Positions 9,703 to 18,199 of a stretch of DNA of 64,000 bases are shown here, in pieces. The DNA is from a bacterium 1XD21-13. GTDB taxonomy: Bacteria; Bacillota; Clostridia; Lachnospirales; Lachnospiraceae. Numbering within the stretch: position 1 is the first letter of the stretch; every line of letters begins with the position of its first letter. The notes below the pieces were generated by a model. The model was not told where the DNA came from and searched no databases. It was given only the letters and a program-made list of their open reading frames with translations. A program made the position numbers and the translations under genes. The DNA is taken from NCBI GenBank assembly GCA_009917555.1, contig QZDX01000006.1, positions 1 to 64,000 on the forward strand, in the 5' to 3' direction.

Positions 9703-9951
9703 CTATACAAGCTCCACAGCCTCGGTCGTGGTGGGCGGGATGCAAAACTGCTCTGTCATCCGGTCGTAACATTCCTCGCACAGATCAAAGCTGTCCACCT
9801 GACCGTCCTTGCCGGACATGTATTCCCATGCCTTTCGCACCTGCAGTACCCCTTCCATGGGCATTCCGTGCTTTACGGCAATGACCTTGCCACATCCGTT
9901 GCAAATAATCCGCTCTAAAGCCTTTGTCTCTTCCTTCTTGTACTCACGCAT
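9703..9951 (-). CDS. Small zinc-ribbon-like protein, function unknown
   Basis: An 82-residue soluble protein with two Cys pairs, ICNGCGK near residue 16 and LCEECYD near residue 61, a typical zinc-ribbon or treble-clef layout. The start at 9951 has GGGAGG about 10 bases upstream; the longer frame to 10047 starts without one. It lies between rimI and rnz, in line with the t6A genes. I do not recognise a named family, and the function cannot be stated. Confidence 0.65.
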   Translation of the reverse strand: MREYKKEETKALERIICNGCGKVIAVKHGMPMEGVLQVRKAWEYMSGKDGQVDSFDLCEECYDRMTEQFCIPPTTTEAVELV

Positions 9952-10125
9952 ACTGCCTGTCCTCCCTATCTGCTTTGCGTACTGCCTGAAGCTCTTTGCA
10001 TCTGTCCTTCCATCAGTCTCAGGAACAAGATACATAAGAAATTTCAAATGTACGTTTTGTCTGCTGCAATTCTATTTTACATAAGAATTTCATTCGCAGA
10101 TAGTGGAAATTGCTTACAACCACAA

Positions 10126-10197
10126 GTTTCCTTAACTCGCCCATGCTTTTTGGGCATAATGGGATACCCGTAGGGTGTTTCCTTAACTTGCCCACGC
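10126..10197. repeat. Short direct repeat pair between rimI and zinc-ribbon gene
   Basis: Two near-identical 21-mers, GTTTCCTTAACTCGCCCATGC (10126-10146, differing at two positions from its partner) and the copy at 10177-10197, are 51 bp apart. Between them GCCCATGC and GGGCAT form a small hairpin. The second copy touches the rimI stop codon. The rest of the 245-base gap (9952-10196) shows no gene. It may be a dispersed intergenic repeat. Confidence 0.6.
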
Positions 10198-10646
10198 TAC
10201 ACTTCCCAATGCCGCCACATAATCATGGCATCCTCCCTGGGCCTTTCATAAAAATTCTTACGGATGCCAAAGGAAATAAACCCCAGGCTTTCGTATAAAT
10301 GTATAGCCGCCTGGTTGCTGACCCGCACCTCCAACGTGTAGGCGAAGGCTCCTCGTTCCTTTCCGAGACGCATCAGCTCCATCAGAAGCTTCCTTCCGAT
10401 TCCCTGCCCCCGAAGCTCACGCTTTACGGCTATGTTGGTTATCTCCGCTTCCTCCAGGCTTTGATAGCATCCGGCATAGCCTGCGATTTTCCCCTCAAGC
10501 TCCGCCACCAGAAACAGGGTATGATAATAGGAAATGGTCTCCTGAAAGGATTTTCTTGACCAGGGCATGGAAAAGGTCTCCTCCTCTATGGCACATACCT
10601 GGGACAGATCCCCCTCCTCCATCTGCCGGATAATCAGCTTACTCAT
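10197..10646 (-). CDS. rimI: Ribosomal protein S18-alanine N-acetyltransferase
   Basis: A 149-residue GNAT acetyltransferase. It shows MPWSRKSF near the N-terminus, ITNIAVKRELRGQGIGRKLL (the acetyl-CoA pyrophosphate loop), and LEVRVSNQAAIHLYESLGF, all RimI-like. The start at 10646 lies inside the last codons of tsaB, an 8-base overlap; the longer frame to 10748 runs deep into tsaB. Linkage to tsaB and tsaE is the classic order for rimI in Firmicutes. The probable target is the N-terminal alanine of S18, by family knowledge. Confidence 0.9.
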   Translation of the reverse strand: MSKLIIRQMEEGDLSQVCAIEEETFSMPWSRKSFQETISYYHTLFLVAELEGKIAGYAGCYQSLEEAEITNIAVKRELRGQGIGRKLLMELMRLGKERGAFAYTLEVRVSNQAAIHLYESLGFISFGIRKNFYERPREDAMIMWRHWEV

Positions 10647-11370
10647 GGCTCTTTGCTTCCTTTTCCGCCCGCTCCCGTTCTGCCTGGGGCAGACGCAGAT
10701 AGTCGGGACTGTGCTCCATGGCACTCTCTGTCCGTCCTTCCCGCACATACTGTACAGCCAGCATTCCTACGGCCCCCGCACGCTGACGGTTTAGATGTGC
10801 AGGAGCAAAGAAGAACCTCTGTCCTGCCATCAGCACCTCTGTCAGCTGGTGCCGGTATACGGGCACCCCGTCTCCCAGGAAAATCACCTCCCGGTTAAGG
10901 CTGCAGAGCTTTTCTGCAATCTCCTGGATGCTCACTGCCATTTGCGGCTCCAGAGTGTGCAGGCGGTTATCCTTCCATTCATAGATTCCCGTGTACACCT
11001 GATTTCTTCTGGCATCCATCAGGGGACAGATGATCCGGTCTGTGCCATAGAGATTGTAAGCCAGAGCATCTACGGTGGGAATGTGTACCAGGGGCTTGTG
11101 AAGTGCCAGGCCCAGCCCCTTTGCTGTGGCCGATCCAATCCGCAGGCCCGTAAAGGAGCCCGGCCCTGCCGCTACCGCAATGGCATCCAGGGTATTCAGA
11201 TCCAGCTCTATCATAGAAACAATCTCATCCAGCATAGGGAGCAGGGTTTGAGAATGTGTCTTTTTGTAATTGACTGTGTATTCTGCCAGCAGGCTGCTGC
11301 CCACTCCGTCATCCTCCACAACGGCTACGGAGGCCACCAGGCCGGAGCTGTCCAGTGCTAAAACCTTCAT
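10639..11370 (-). CDS. tsaB: t6A biosynthesis protein TsaB
   Basis: TsaB is the non-catalytic partner that forms the TsaBD heterodimer for threonylcarbamoyl transfer to tRNA. The 243-residue protein begins LALDSSGLVASVAV and has the family hallmark AAGPGSFTGLRIGSATAKGL. The start at 11370 follows AGAGG by 6 bases; the longer frame to 11400 has no site. The gene overlaps rimI by 8 bases and follows tsaE by 29 bases, indicating one operon. Confidence 0.94.
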   Translation of the reverse strand: MKVLALDSSGLVASVAVVEDDGVGSSLLAEYTVNYKKTHSQTLLPMLDEIVSMIELDLNTLDAIAVAAGPGSFTGLRIGSATAKGLGLALHKPLVHIPTVDALAYNLYGTDRIICPLMDARRNQVYTGIYEWKDNRLHTLEPQMAVSIQEIAEKLCSLNREVIFLGDGVPVYRHQLTEVLMAGQRFFFAPAHLNRQRAGAVGMLAVQYVREGRTESAMEHSPDYLRLPQAERERAEKEAKSHE

Positions 11371-11399
11371 GTGTATTCCTCTATTCCAGTCTTGCAGCA

Positions 11400-11858
11400 C
11401 TAAAGTATCGTGCTGTTGTTTTCAGTTTCACAAAAGCTTTTTTTCAGTGTGATTTTCCGATAGTCAAAGCCTTGATTTAAGTCCTTTTCTATGGTGATAT
11501 CAAACCGTTCTTTTGGCAAGATCTCCTCTATAAGATTGGCCCACTCAATCAGGCAGACACCGTCTCCATAAAAATAATCCTCATAGCCTATCTCTTCCAT
11601 CTCCTCCACATTTCCGATGCGGTATACATCAAAATGATAGAAAGGAAGACGGCCGCCCTGGTACTCCTGGACAATGGTAAAGGTAGGACTGTTCACGGGC
11701 TCCTCCACCCCTAAGCCTTTGGCAAAGCCCTGGGTAAATACGGTTTTGCCCACACCAAGATCACCCGTCAGCGTGTAGATGCTTCCGGGTCCTGCCTGGG
11801 CGCCCAAACGCTCCCCGCAGGCCCTTGTCTCCTGTTCTGAAAAGGTTTCTACTATCAT
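11400..11858 (-). CDS. tsaE: t6A biosynthesis ATPase TsaE
   Basis: TsaE is the ATPase that cycles the TsaBD complex. The 152-residue protein has the P-loop LTGDLGVGKTVF, followed by SPTFTIVQEY, FYHFDVYRI and LIEWANLI, the standard YjeE/TsaE motifs. The start at 11858 has GGAG about 7 bases upstream, preferred to the longer frame at 11885. It is the first gene of the t6A cluster. Confidence 0.95.
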   Translation of the reverse strand: MIVETFSEQETRACGERLGAQAGPGSIYTLTGDLGVGKTVFTQGFAKGLGVEEPVNSPTFTIVQEYQGGRLPFYHFDVYRIGNVEEMEEIGYEDYFYGDGVCLIEWANLIEEILPKERFDITIEKDLNQGFDYRKITLKKSFCETENNSTIL

Positions 11859-11906
11859 GTATTTACTCCATAATTTTAAATCCAATATTAGTTACGCCAT
11901 CTAATT

Positions 11907-12473
11907 TCAGAAAGAAAATGCTACTCCCACAGCCGCCGCAGCCACAATAAACGCAATGGGATGCACCTTCGGAAATTTCTGCTTAAACGCCAGCAATACT
12001 GCCAGCAAAATGATACACTTCCAGTTGAAGAATTCTCCAATTCCTCCGCTTATGCCATTTTCCGCATGCAGCAGGGTGGAGATAAACAGATTGAGACAGG
12101 CGGCGGCAATAAAGGCCACCACCGCCGGCTTTAAGCCTGCAAATATCATCTGAACGATTTTGGCATTTTTAAATTTCTGAAAATAATTGGCTATGATGCA
12201 GATGACGATGATGCTTGGGGTCACAATGCTCAAGGTGGCCAGCACCGCACCGCCAGCACCTGCCACGGCGTAGCCCACATAGGTGGCCATATTGATTCCA
12301 ATAGGGCCTGGGGTGGATTCGGATACGGCAACCATGGTTGACAGGGTGTCCATAGTAAACCAGCCGTATTTCACACCCATTTCATTGAGAAATGGGATGG
12401 TTGCCAGACCGCCTCCCACCGCAAAAAGTCCTGTTTTCATAAATTCCAGGATCAGCAGCCACAGATTATTCAT
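11907..12473 (-). CDS. Chromate transporter, second half-subunit
   Basis: A 188-residue membrane protein of the CHR family, with the FxxGGGLATIPFL motif near the N-terminus and a following STPGPIGINMATYVGYAVAG segment, both CHR signatures. It is one of two single-domain subunits encoded in tandem, overlapping the preceding gene by 8 bases. By family knowledge such short paired proteins work together as the two halves of a ChrA-like carrier. The substrate in an anaerobe is uncertain; chromate, sulfate or another oxyanion is possible. Confidence 0.88.
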   Translation of the reverse strand: MNNLWLLILEFMKTGLFAVGGGLATIPFLNEMGVKYGWFTMDTLSTMVAVSESTPGPIGINMATYVGYAVAGAGGAVLATLSIVTPSIIVICIIANYFQKFKNAKIVQMIFAGLKPAVVAFIAAACLNLFISTLLHAENGISGGIGEFFNWKCIILLAVLLAFKQKFPKVHPIAFIVAAAAVGVAFSF

Positions 12474-13011
12474 GGTTCAGCCACCCCGCTTTGCTCAGTA
12501 TCACACCCAAAACACCTGCCAGAATCACCAGCCATACGGTGGAAAGGCTGGTAAAGAGAGACAGCAGCAGGGCAACAGCAAACACGCAGAAGGCCGCAAT
12601 ATTTTTGATGCTCTTCTTCCACAGATTTGCAATGGCCTGGATCATCAGCATACATACGGCTACATTGATCCCCATCAATGCATGCTGCACCACCTCCAGC
12701 TCTGCGAAGTTGGAAATCAGGGAGGCAATGAGGCCAATGATAATCACAGAAGGGCTGACCACCCCAAGGGTAGCCATAATGCCTCCCAAAATGCCTTTCT
12801 GATAATAGCCCACAAAGGTGGCCGTATTCACCGCAATAATTCCGGGCGTGCACTGCCCTATGGCATAGTAGTCCATAATCTCATCCTCGGTGGCCCAATG
12901 GTATTTTTCAATGACCTCCCGCTGAATCATGGGAAGCATGGCATAGCCGCCGCCAAAGGTAAAGAGGCCCATTTTAAACCATGCTGTATATAGCTGTAGC
13001 AATACCTTCAT
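12466..13011 (-). CDS. Chromate transporter, first half-subunit
   Basis: A 181-residue CHR-domain membrane protein with FTFGGGYAMLPMIQ near the N-terminus and CTPGIIAVNTATFVGY after it. It pairs with the overlapping downstream CHR gene. I place the start at 13011, where AGAGGT lies about 8 bases upstream; the ATG at 13017 is only 2 bases from the site. A hairpin lies ~120 bases upstream. Confidence 0.88.
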   Translation of the reverse strand: MKVLLQLYTAWFKMGLFTFGGGYAMLPMIQREVIEKYHWATEDEIMDYYAIGQCTPGIIAVNTATFVGYYQKGILGGIMATLGVVSPSVIIIGLIASLISNFAELEVVQHALMGINVAVCMLMIQAIANLWKKSIKNIAAFCVFAVALLLSLFTSLSTVWLVILAGVLGVILSKAGWLNHE

Positions 13012-13131
13012 AAACATCTACCTCTTGCTTCCATCCTTATTTGCAGATCAAAAAAGCACCTCCATAATGAGAGAGAGCTATTTTGCATAGTATTTCTTAT
13101 CTGATTGTAGCAGGGATTCTATCAAACAGAT

Positions 13132-13174
13132 TACCCTCAGCCGGCAGGAATATGTTTCCTGTCAACTGAGGGTA
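13132..13174. other. Two-part hairpin between CPBP gene and chromate transporter
   Basis: TACCCTCAG (13132-13140) pairs with CTGAGGGTA (13166-13174), and inside it CAGGAA pairs with TTCCTG around a 5-base loop. The two stems are separated by a small internal loop. It is 77 bases past the CPBP stop and ~120 bases before the chromate transporter start. It lacks a following T run in either direction, so it is not a clear terminator. No consensus promoter is seen beside it. The role is unknown. Confidence 0.6.
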
Positions 13175-13250
13175 TTATAGCACAGCGCATGGAAAAGGTC
13201 TATAGCTTTTTAAAGCCAAGCCCTATTTGGGCTTACCGGAAAACCTGCAT

Positions 13251-14303
13251 TTAAATTTCAGCCTTCTCTGAGCTCCTGTCCCGGAAGCCCCGAAACTCCT
13301 TTGACAGCAAAAACAGCCCAAACAAAATTCCGTTCAAAAGCAGCGCCGAGGGAATCATCCCCCAGGTCACCTGTTGATTTTCCAGTACCTCAGCGGAATA
13401 ATCATTGGCAATCACCGCCACCAGGTTATTATTCAAAAAATGGATGATCGTTGGAACCCATATATTGTTTGTCCTGAGATAAGCCCAGGCCAAAAAGATC
13501 CCAATGGTCACACAGGTAATGATCTGGGATACCAGCATAATCAGTCCCCGATCCGGTGTTGTGTAGTAGAAAAAATCCAGGAACACATGCCATACGCCCC
13601 AGGCTACACCCAGGATCAGCACGCCGGTCCGCATACCAAACCGCTTTTGAAGCAAGGGCTGCAGGTAATAGCGCCACCCATATTCCTCTCCAAAAAACGG
13701 CGCAAAGGCAAGGAGAAAATTCACCGGCAGAACAAGCAGATAAATCCATGTGGTGGGGTCTTTCAAAATCTCCACCATAACCTCCGGTGTTCCCTCCATG
13801 GCATAGGCAGCAATGCCACGGACAAAATAGATCAGCAAAAATACAAGAATACACAAAAAGGAGGATTTCCACTTCTTCCATCCCAGACCATAGGCCGCTC
13901 TTCTCTTTCTGCCGGACAGTAAAAGCCCAATCCAGCAGAGGATGGTTCCGCCTATGATGATATACTGGCTGAGTATAGCCCACAGAGAAATCGGCTGTCC
14001 CATGGCGGTAATGGTCTGTTCCGGCATTGCCAGAGACAGCAGGCAGAGGGCTATCATAACAAAGGTGGCCAGCAAAAAGCAGATGTAAAACCATTTTGGA
14101 AGCAGGCTGTCTTTTCCCTCCGTAAACAGATAGGCAAGCATAACGCCGGCTGCCGGATAGAACATCTGGGCACTTGGAAATACGCTCATTTCTGCAGAAA
14201 TCGTACTCCCATACCAGGTGAGAATTCCCATCACACAGGTTACTCCGTAGGCAATCAGGAGGAAAATCAGGAATTGTTTTTTGGATTTTTCTGTTTCTGT
14301 CAT
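13251..14303 (-). CDS. CPBP family intramembrane metalloprotease
   Basis: A 350-residue multi-spanning membrane protein with the CPBP/Abi (Rce1-like) motifs in order: FGEEYGWRYYL (Glu-Glu and Arg), GVAWGVWHVFLDF (His), and IIHFLNNNLVAV (His-Asn). About eight hydrophobic segments are evident. I place the start at 14303 (MTETEKSKK), where AGAAGTGG precedes it; the longer frame to 14378 has no site. Proteins of this type act in prenyl-protein processing in eukaryotes and in bacteriocin immunity or signalling in Firmicutes. Its partner here is unknown. It lies next to the LytTR regulator, a frequent neighbour in peptide-signalling loci. Confidence 0.85.
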   Translation of the reverse strand: MTETEKSKKQFLIFLLIAYGVTCVMGILTWYGSTISAEMSVFPSAQMFYPAAGVMLAYLFTEGKDSLLPKWFYICFLLATFVMIALCLLSLAMPEQTITAMGQPISLWAILSQYIIIGGTILCWIGLLLSGRKRRAAYGLGWKKWKSSFLCILVFLLIYFVRGIAAYAMEGTPEVMVEILKDPTTWIYLLVLPVNFLLAFAPFFGEEYGWRYYLQPLLQKRFGMRTGVLILGVAWGVWHVFLDFFYYTTPDRGLIMLVSQIITCVTIGIFLAWAYLRTNNIWVPTIIHFLNNNLVAVIANDYSAEVLENQQVTWGMIPSALLLNGILFGLFLLSKEFRGFRDRSSEKAEI

Positions 14304-14568
14304 TTCATACCACTTCTTTCTTTTTAGGATCATATAGGGGCATCGTAAAATAAAGGCTAATAGTTTTATTTGCGACACCTCTTTATATTATCACTCATTA
14401 AGCTTAGGAAGGTAAAAAATGCCCAGACAGTCTATTTTACTGCCTGAGCGGAAAATAATTGTTTTTCTTTTGATAGTAATACGAAAAATAATTCCGTATG
14501 GATTCTCACATGATTATATATTATAAGGTTCTGTCAAGATTACACGAGGCAGAAGCCATCCTTATTTA

Positions 14569-15297
14569 TTATTTAAGAAGCTCCTGCCTCATATTTCTGG
14601 AAAACGGGCAGCGCTCTCCATTTTTTAATACAATCTCCCTGGTTTTCAGCTCTATCTGGGCAATCTGATCCTTACGGACCAGGTACGCTCGGTGTACCCG
14701 GATAAATTGTGGTGCCAGCTTCTCCTCCAGCTCCTGGATGCTCCCGATAAAGTCCAGGCGCTCCTGCCGGGCGTGAAGCTCGATCCGGTGGGTACGACCG
14801 GAGGTGGCAAAGTAAAAGATTTCATTCAGGGGGATATGCCGGATCACATCCAGGGTCTTGACGGTAAAATACTCCTGCTGCTCACCCTGCTCCCGGCTCA
14901 CACGCTCTGCGATTACTCTCAGGCAGCGGGACAGATCTTCATACATCCTCTGCGGATTTTTCTTGCAGATATAGTCCAAAGCCTCCAGATGATAGCGAAA
15001 GGTCTCAAAGGCTAAGTCCTGAAAGGCGGTCACATAGATAAGAAAGCCTCTGGCATCCCTTTTGCGAATCTCCTGCCCCAGACCAAAGCCGTCCATAGAA
15101 GCGCCTTTTAACTCCACATCCAGAAAATAGATTCCCTGCCTTGGCTCTTCATCCAGCCGCTTTAAAAGCTCCTCCGGGCTTGCCGTACACAAGGTAATCT
15201 CCATATCGAGATCCTCGATGAGAATCTGTTTTTCCAGCCAGGTGCGTTCCGCATCCCGAATTTTTTCTTCATCCTCGCATATATAAATCGGCAGCAA
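14569..15297 (-). CDS. LytTR family response regulator (AgrA-like)
   Basis: A 242-residue protein with a receiver domain (acidic pocket CEDEE, phospho-acceptor region YFLDVELKG, VTAFQD, and a Lys in CKKNP), then a C-terminal LytTR DNA-binding domain (IFYFATSGRTHRIEL ... FIRVHRAYLVR). It starts at TTG 15297 with GAGAGGTG upstream. No histidine kinase is adjacent. The only AgrC-like kinase in the window lies 13 kb away at the other end of the peptide operon. Confidence 0.9.
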   Translation of the reverse strand: MLPIYICEDEEKIRDAERTWLEKQILIEDLDMEITLCTASPEELLKRLDEEPRQGIYFLDVELKGASMDGFGLGQEIRKRDARGFLIYVTAFQDLAFETFRYHLEALDYICKKNPQRMYEDLSRCLRVIAERVSREQGEQQEYFTVKTLDVIRHIPLNEIFYFATSGRTHRIELHARQERLDFIGSIQELEEKLAPQFIRVHRAYLVRKDQIAQIELKTREIVLKNGERCPFSRNMRQELLK

Positions 15298-15415
15298 CCC
15301 TTACACCTCTCTTCTTTGGCATACCACGTCCCCGTTTCGCTCTTATATCACAGTCCCCCGGCATACATGCTCAGTATATGTTTTTAATGGACAAAAGTCA
15401 AACTGCTGCTGATCC

Positions 15416-16702
15416 TCAGATCAGCAGCAGCTTTTCCTGGTGTCCATCCAGGTATTCTACCTTTCCATCCTTACAGATATCCTCCTCCAGATACATAAAT
15501 ACCTGCTGTCCCTCCCAGAGAGCAACATCATCATATACATTCAGCTCCAGCGCATAGCAGGTTTTGTCCTCCACAGGGCGCTCCCCAGTTCCCGGAAGAA
15601 AGCCCTGGTTGCCGTATTGCCCAATGCTCGGACCCGAACCATGGCCAAAGGTTCCAAGTGGATGTGTGTAAAGCATGGGGCAGATGCCCTCATCCTTCGC
15701 GCGCTGCACAGAGCTGGCAAAGACCTCATTGCCAGAGACGCCCTCCTTTAGCTCCTCCATCACAATCTCACGGAAGCGGTTCCCCTTGTCAAAGAGCACC
15801 TCAAATTCCGCCGGCGCCTTGGTTTCCCCCTCCTTCAGAATATAAGCCACCCACTGCATATCCGTATGGAGATGCACATAGAGGCCATTTAGTCCAATAT
15901 CGCAGTGAATCAAGTCCCCTGGCAGAATCACCTCATGGAACATTCTGGAAACATTGCTTCCCTTTCTCTGGAGATCCACATCCGGTCCAAACCAGTAGGA
16001 ATACCCAAGAGAAGAGATCATCTCACGCATGCACCACTCAATATCTGTAGTAGTGGTAACGCCGGGCTTTACAAATTCTCCGCTAAAGGTGTAATCCACA
16101 ATATCGTGCGTAACGCTGGTGAGAATCCTCATAGTCTCCTTCTCAAGAGGAGATACTCTCTGCAGCCAGCGCACGGTCAGCTCCTCACCGTCACAGATAC
16201 GTGAAGCATAGGCTTCTCCCACCGCTTCCTTCAGATTCTCATACAGCGTAGAGGAAAGTCCGTCGCAAAAGCCATAGAGAAAGCTTCTGTCCACAGCTAT
16301 GTTCTCCGGCGCAAGCTCCGCTACCATTCGGCCTGCTGCCTCCCAAACCGTCTCATCCTTCCCCTGCACATTCTCATAAATCTGGCTCATTTCCGGGGAA
16401 TGCATGCCCACTGCCATCCTGCGGATAAGACCGGTGGACGGGTTCCGGTGGAACATCAAAATGCTGATCCTTCTGGCCTCCGGCATATCCCATGTAAATA
16501 ATGTATGGATAATCGGGTCCTCACAGTTCTCCCGTGAGAGTACAATCCACATATCCATCCCGGACTTTTCCATAGCCCAGGGCAGAACCACCTCAAGGCG
16601 TTCCTTCAAAATGCGCGTGCTAAGCTCAGCCTGAGCCTTTAAGGGATAAAGTCCCCCCTGCTCCAGTTTTTGCTTCATACTGTCAATTACCTTCTGATAC
16701 AT
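15416..16702 (-). CDS. M24 family metallopeptidase (Xaa-Pro-type)
   Basis: A 428-residue protein with a creatinase-like N-terminal half and a C-terminal pita-bread fold. Candidate metal ligands appear in order: CDIG (Asp), HTDM (Asp), GTFGHGSG (His), LELN (Glu) and YLEED (Glu). It probably cleaves X-Pro or similar dipeptides in the cytoplasm. It is the last gene of the peptide-uptake operon. AGGAG lies 7 bases before the ATG. The palindromic repeat region separates it from the second M24 gene, so expression may be uncoupled. Confidence 0.82.
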   Translation of the reverse strand: MYQKVIDSMKQKLEQGGLYPLKAQAELSTRILKERLEVVLPWAMEKSGMDMWIVLSRENCEDPIIHTLFTWDMPEARRISILMFHRNPSTGLIRRMAVGMHSPEMSQIYENVQGKDETVWEAAGRMVAELAPENIAVDRSFLYGFCDGLSSTLYENLKEAVGEAYASRICDGEELTVRWLQRVSPLEKETMRILTSVTHDIVDYTFSGEFVKPGVTTTTDIEWCMREMISSLGYSYWFGPDVDLQRKGSNVSRMFHEVILPGDLIHCDIGLNGLYVHLHTDMQWVAYILKEGETKAPAEFEVLFDKGNRFREIVMEELKEGVSGNEVFASSVQRAKDEGICPMLYTHPLGTFGHGSGPSIGQYGNQGFLPGTGERPVEDKTCYALELNVYDDVALWEGQQVFMYLEEDICKDGKVEYLDGHQEKLLLI

Positions 16703-16722
16703 TCTTTTTCTCCTAAATTAAA

Positions 16723-16902
16723 GTCGCTGCGCGACAGCACTAAAGGGTAAAGTCGCTTCGTCACACTTGTAAGGAGAGAAACTTTCATTCGAAAGGGCTC
16801 TCATGAAAGTTCCTCTCGTGCGCCTTTGCGACTTTACCTAGTCGCTGCGCGACAGCACTAAAGGGTAAAGTCGCTTCGTCACGGTACTAAAGGGTAAAGT
16901 CG
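16723..16902. repeat. Palindromic intergenic repeat, copy A plus partial copy
   Basis: A ~116-bp element (16723-16838) starts with the palindrome GTCGCTGCGCGAC. It contains GGTAAAGTCGC (16746-16756), answered by GCGACTTTACC at 16828-16838, and an inner pair GAGAGAAACTTTCAT/ATGAAAGTTCCTCTC. It therefore folds into one long imperfect hairpin. A second start of the same element (16841-16902) follows, repeating the CTAAAGGGTAAAGTCGC motif. A full copy lies at 18020-18135. This resembles REP/MITE-type non-coding elements. Confidence 0.85.
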
Positions 16903-16912
16903 CAAAATATTT

Positions 16913-17992
16913 CTATATTTCTATTAATTGTTTTGGCGCTTTCGTCAAATCAATACATCCGTCCTCCGTAATGATTATATCATCCTCGATACGGACGCCT
17001 CCAAAGCCCGGAATATAAATTCCTGGCTCCACGGTCAGGATCATCCCCGGCTTTAAGGGAATATCCCCTGCCTCATTCTGAGCAAAGCGGGGGCTCTCAT
17101 GAATCTCAAGGCCAAAGCTGTGGCCCAGCCCATGGCCGAAATATTCCCCATATCCCGTCTTGCGGATTACGTTTCGGGCTATTCTGTCAATCTCCCTTCC
17201 GGTTTTTCCTGGGGATATTGCTCGAATCGCCTCCTCCTGAGCTTCCAGCGTCACCTGGTAAATCTCCCGCTGTCTCTCACCAGCCCTTCCAAGGCAAACG
17301 GTTCTTGTCACATCAGACCAGTAGCCCTGAAAGCAGCATCCAAAATCCATGGTGATGAATTCGCCTCTCCTCACACGCCGCTCCCCGGCAATTCCATGAG
17401 GCAAAGCGCCATGCTCCCCTGATGCCACAATAAAGCGGTCCGCCATGCGCTCCACCTCCGGGTAAGCGCGCATAAAGCTCTGGAGCATGCTGTCAATCTC
17501 CACCTCTGTCATGCCCTCCCCTATCCTGGTCAGCACATGCTCAAAAGCAAGGTCCGTAATCTCACAAGCTCCCCGGATTCTGCGCAGCTCCTCCTCATCC
17601 TTTACCATGCGAAGCTCAAGCAGCACATCACTGATATCCTCCGTGACGCTTACCTGCCCCTTCTCTGCCAGTAAGGACGAAAAACGCAGAGTCATGAAAT
17701 CATGCTCCACACCAAGCCTTTGAAGCCCCTGCTCCTTAAGCCAGGAAAAGACGTCCGGTTCCCCGGTAATTTTCACAAGCTCCCAGCCCGGACACTGATC
17801 CTTGGCCTGCTCCTGATAGCGAAAATCTACAAGAAAGCTGCAATGGGTCTCTGTGATTACCACATAGCCGGTGCTTCCCGCAAATCCACAGAGATAGCGC
17901 CGGTTGGGGGGACTAAAAATCAGAGCAGCGTCAAGCTCTCTCTCCCTAAGAACCTCCCGAATCCGCAAAATCCGCAGGCTTTCACCATCCAT
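16913..17992 (-). CDS. Xaa-Pro aminopeptidase (M24, PepP/PepQ-like)
   Basis: A 359-residue M24 peptidase with an N-terminal creatinase-like domain (NRRYLCGFAGSTGYVVI) and all five catalytic metal ligands: DFGC (Asp), SDVTRT (Asp), GHGLGHSFGLEIHE (His), TVEPGIY (Glu) and RIEDD (Glu). It removes or splits N-terminal X-Pro residues. AGGAGG lies before the ATG. It is flanked on both sides by copies of the palindromic repeat. With the Opp system and M28 peptidase upstream, its job is likely breakdown of imported proline-containing peptides. Confidence 0.9.
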   Translation of the reverse strand: MDGESLRILRIREVLRERELDAALIFSPPNRRYLCGFAGSTGYVVITETHCSFLVDFRYQEQAKDQCPGWELVKITGEPDVFSWLKEQGLQRLGVEHDFMTLRFSSLLAEKGQVSVTEDISDVLLELRMVKDEEELRRIRGACEITDLAFEHVLTRIGEGMTEVEIDSMLQSFMRAYPEVERMADRFIVASGEHGALPHGIAGERRVRRGEFITMDFGCCFQGYWSDVTRTVCLGRAGERQREIYQVTLEAQEEAIRAISPGKTGREIDRIARNVIRKTGYGEYFGHGLGHSFGLEIHESPRFAQNEAGDIPLKPGMILTVEPGIYIPGFGGVRIEDDIIITEDGCIDLTKAPKQLIEI

Positions 17993-18019
17993 ACTAAATA
18001 CCTCCTATTCCAGTTCCCA

Positions 18020-18135
18020 GTCGCTGCGCGACAGCACTAAAGGGTAAAGTCGCTTCGACACACATATAAGGAGAGAAACTTTCATTCGAAAGAGCACTCA
18101 TGAAAGTTTCTCTCGTGCGCCTTTGCGACTTTACC
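18020..18135. repeat. Palindromic intergenic repeat, copy B
   Basis: This copy closely matches copy A from the GTCGCTGCGCGAC palindrome to the closing GCGACTTTACC, with a few substitutions in the loop (CACATATAAGG in place of the copy A spacer). The GTAAAGTCGC/GCGACTTTAC arms and the GAGAAACTTTCAT/ATGAAAGTTTCTC arms are kept. The copy has one substitution that improves the inner stem, a hint that the folded form matters. Confidence 0.85.
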
Positions 18136-18199
18136 AGCTAGCAAAAATTATTTCTATAACCGTTTCCCGGCATCCCGCCGCAAGGGTCATTTCATTCCC

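Noticed and set aside
13165-13202. TATAAT-like hexamer as a promoter for the chromate transporter
   Set aside because: No acceptable -35 hexamer lies at 16-18 bases, and the start point would fall inside the hairpin.
16723-18135. CRISPR array from the repeated units near the M24 gene
   Set aside because: Copies are ~1.3 kb apart with a gene between, not short regular repeats with spacers.
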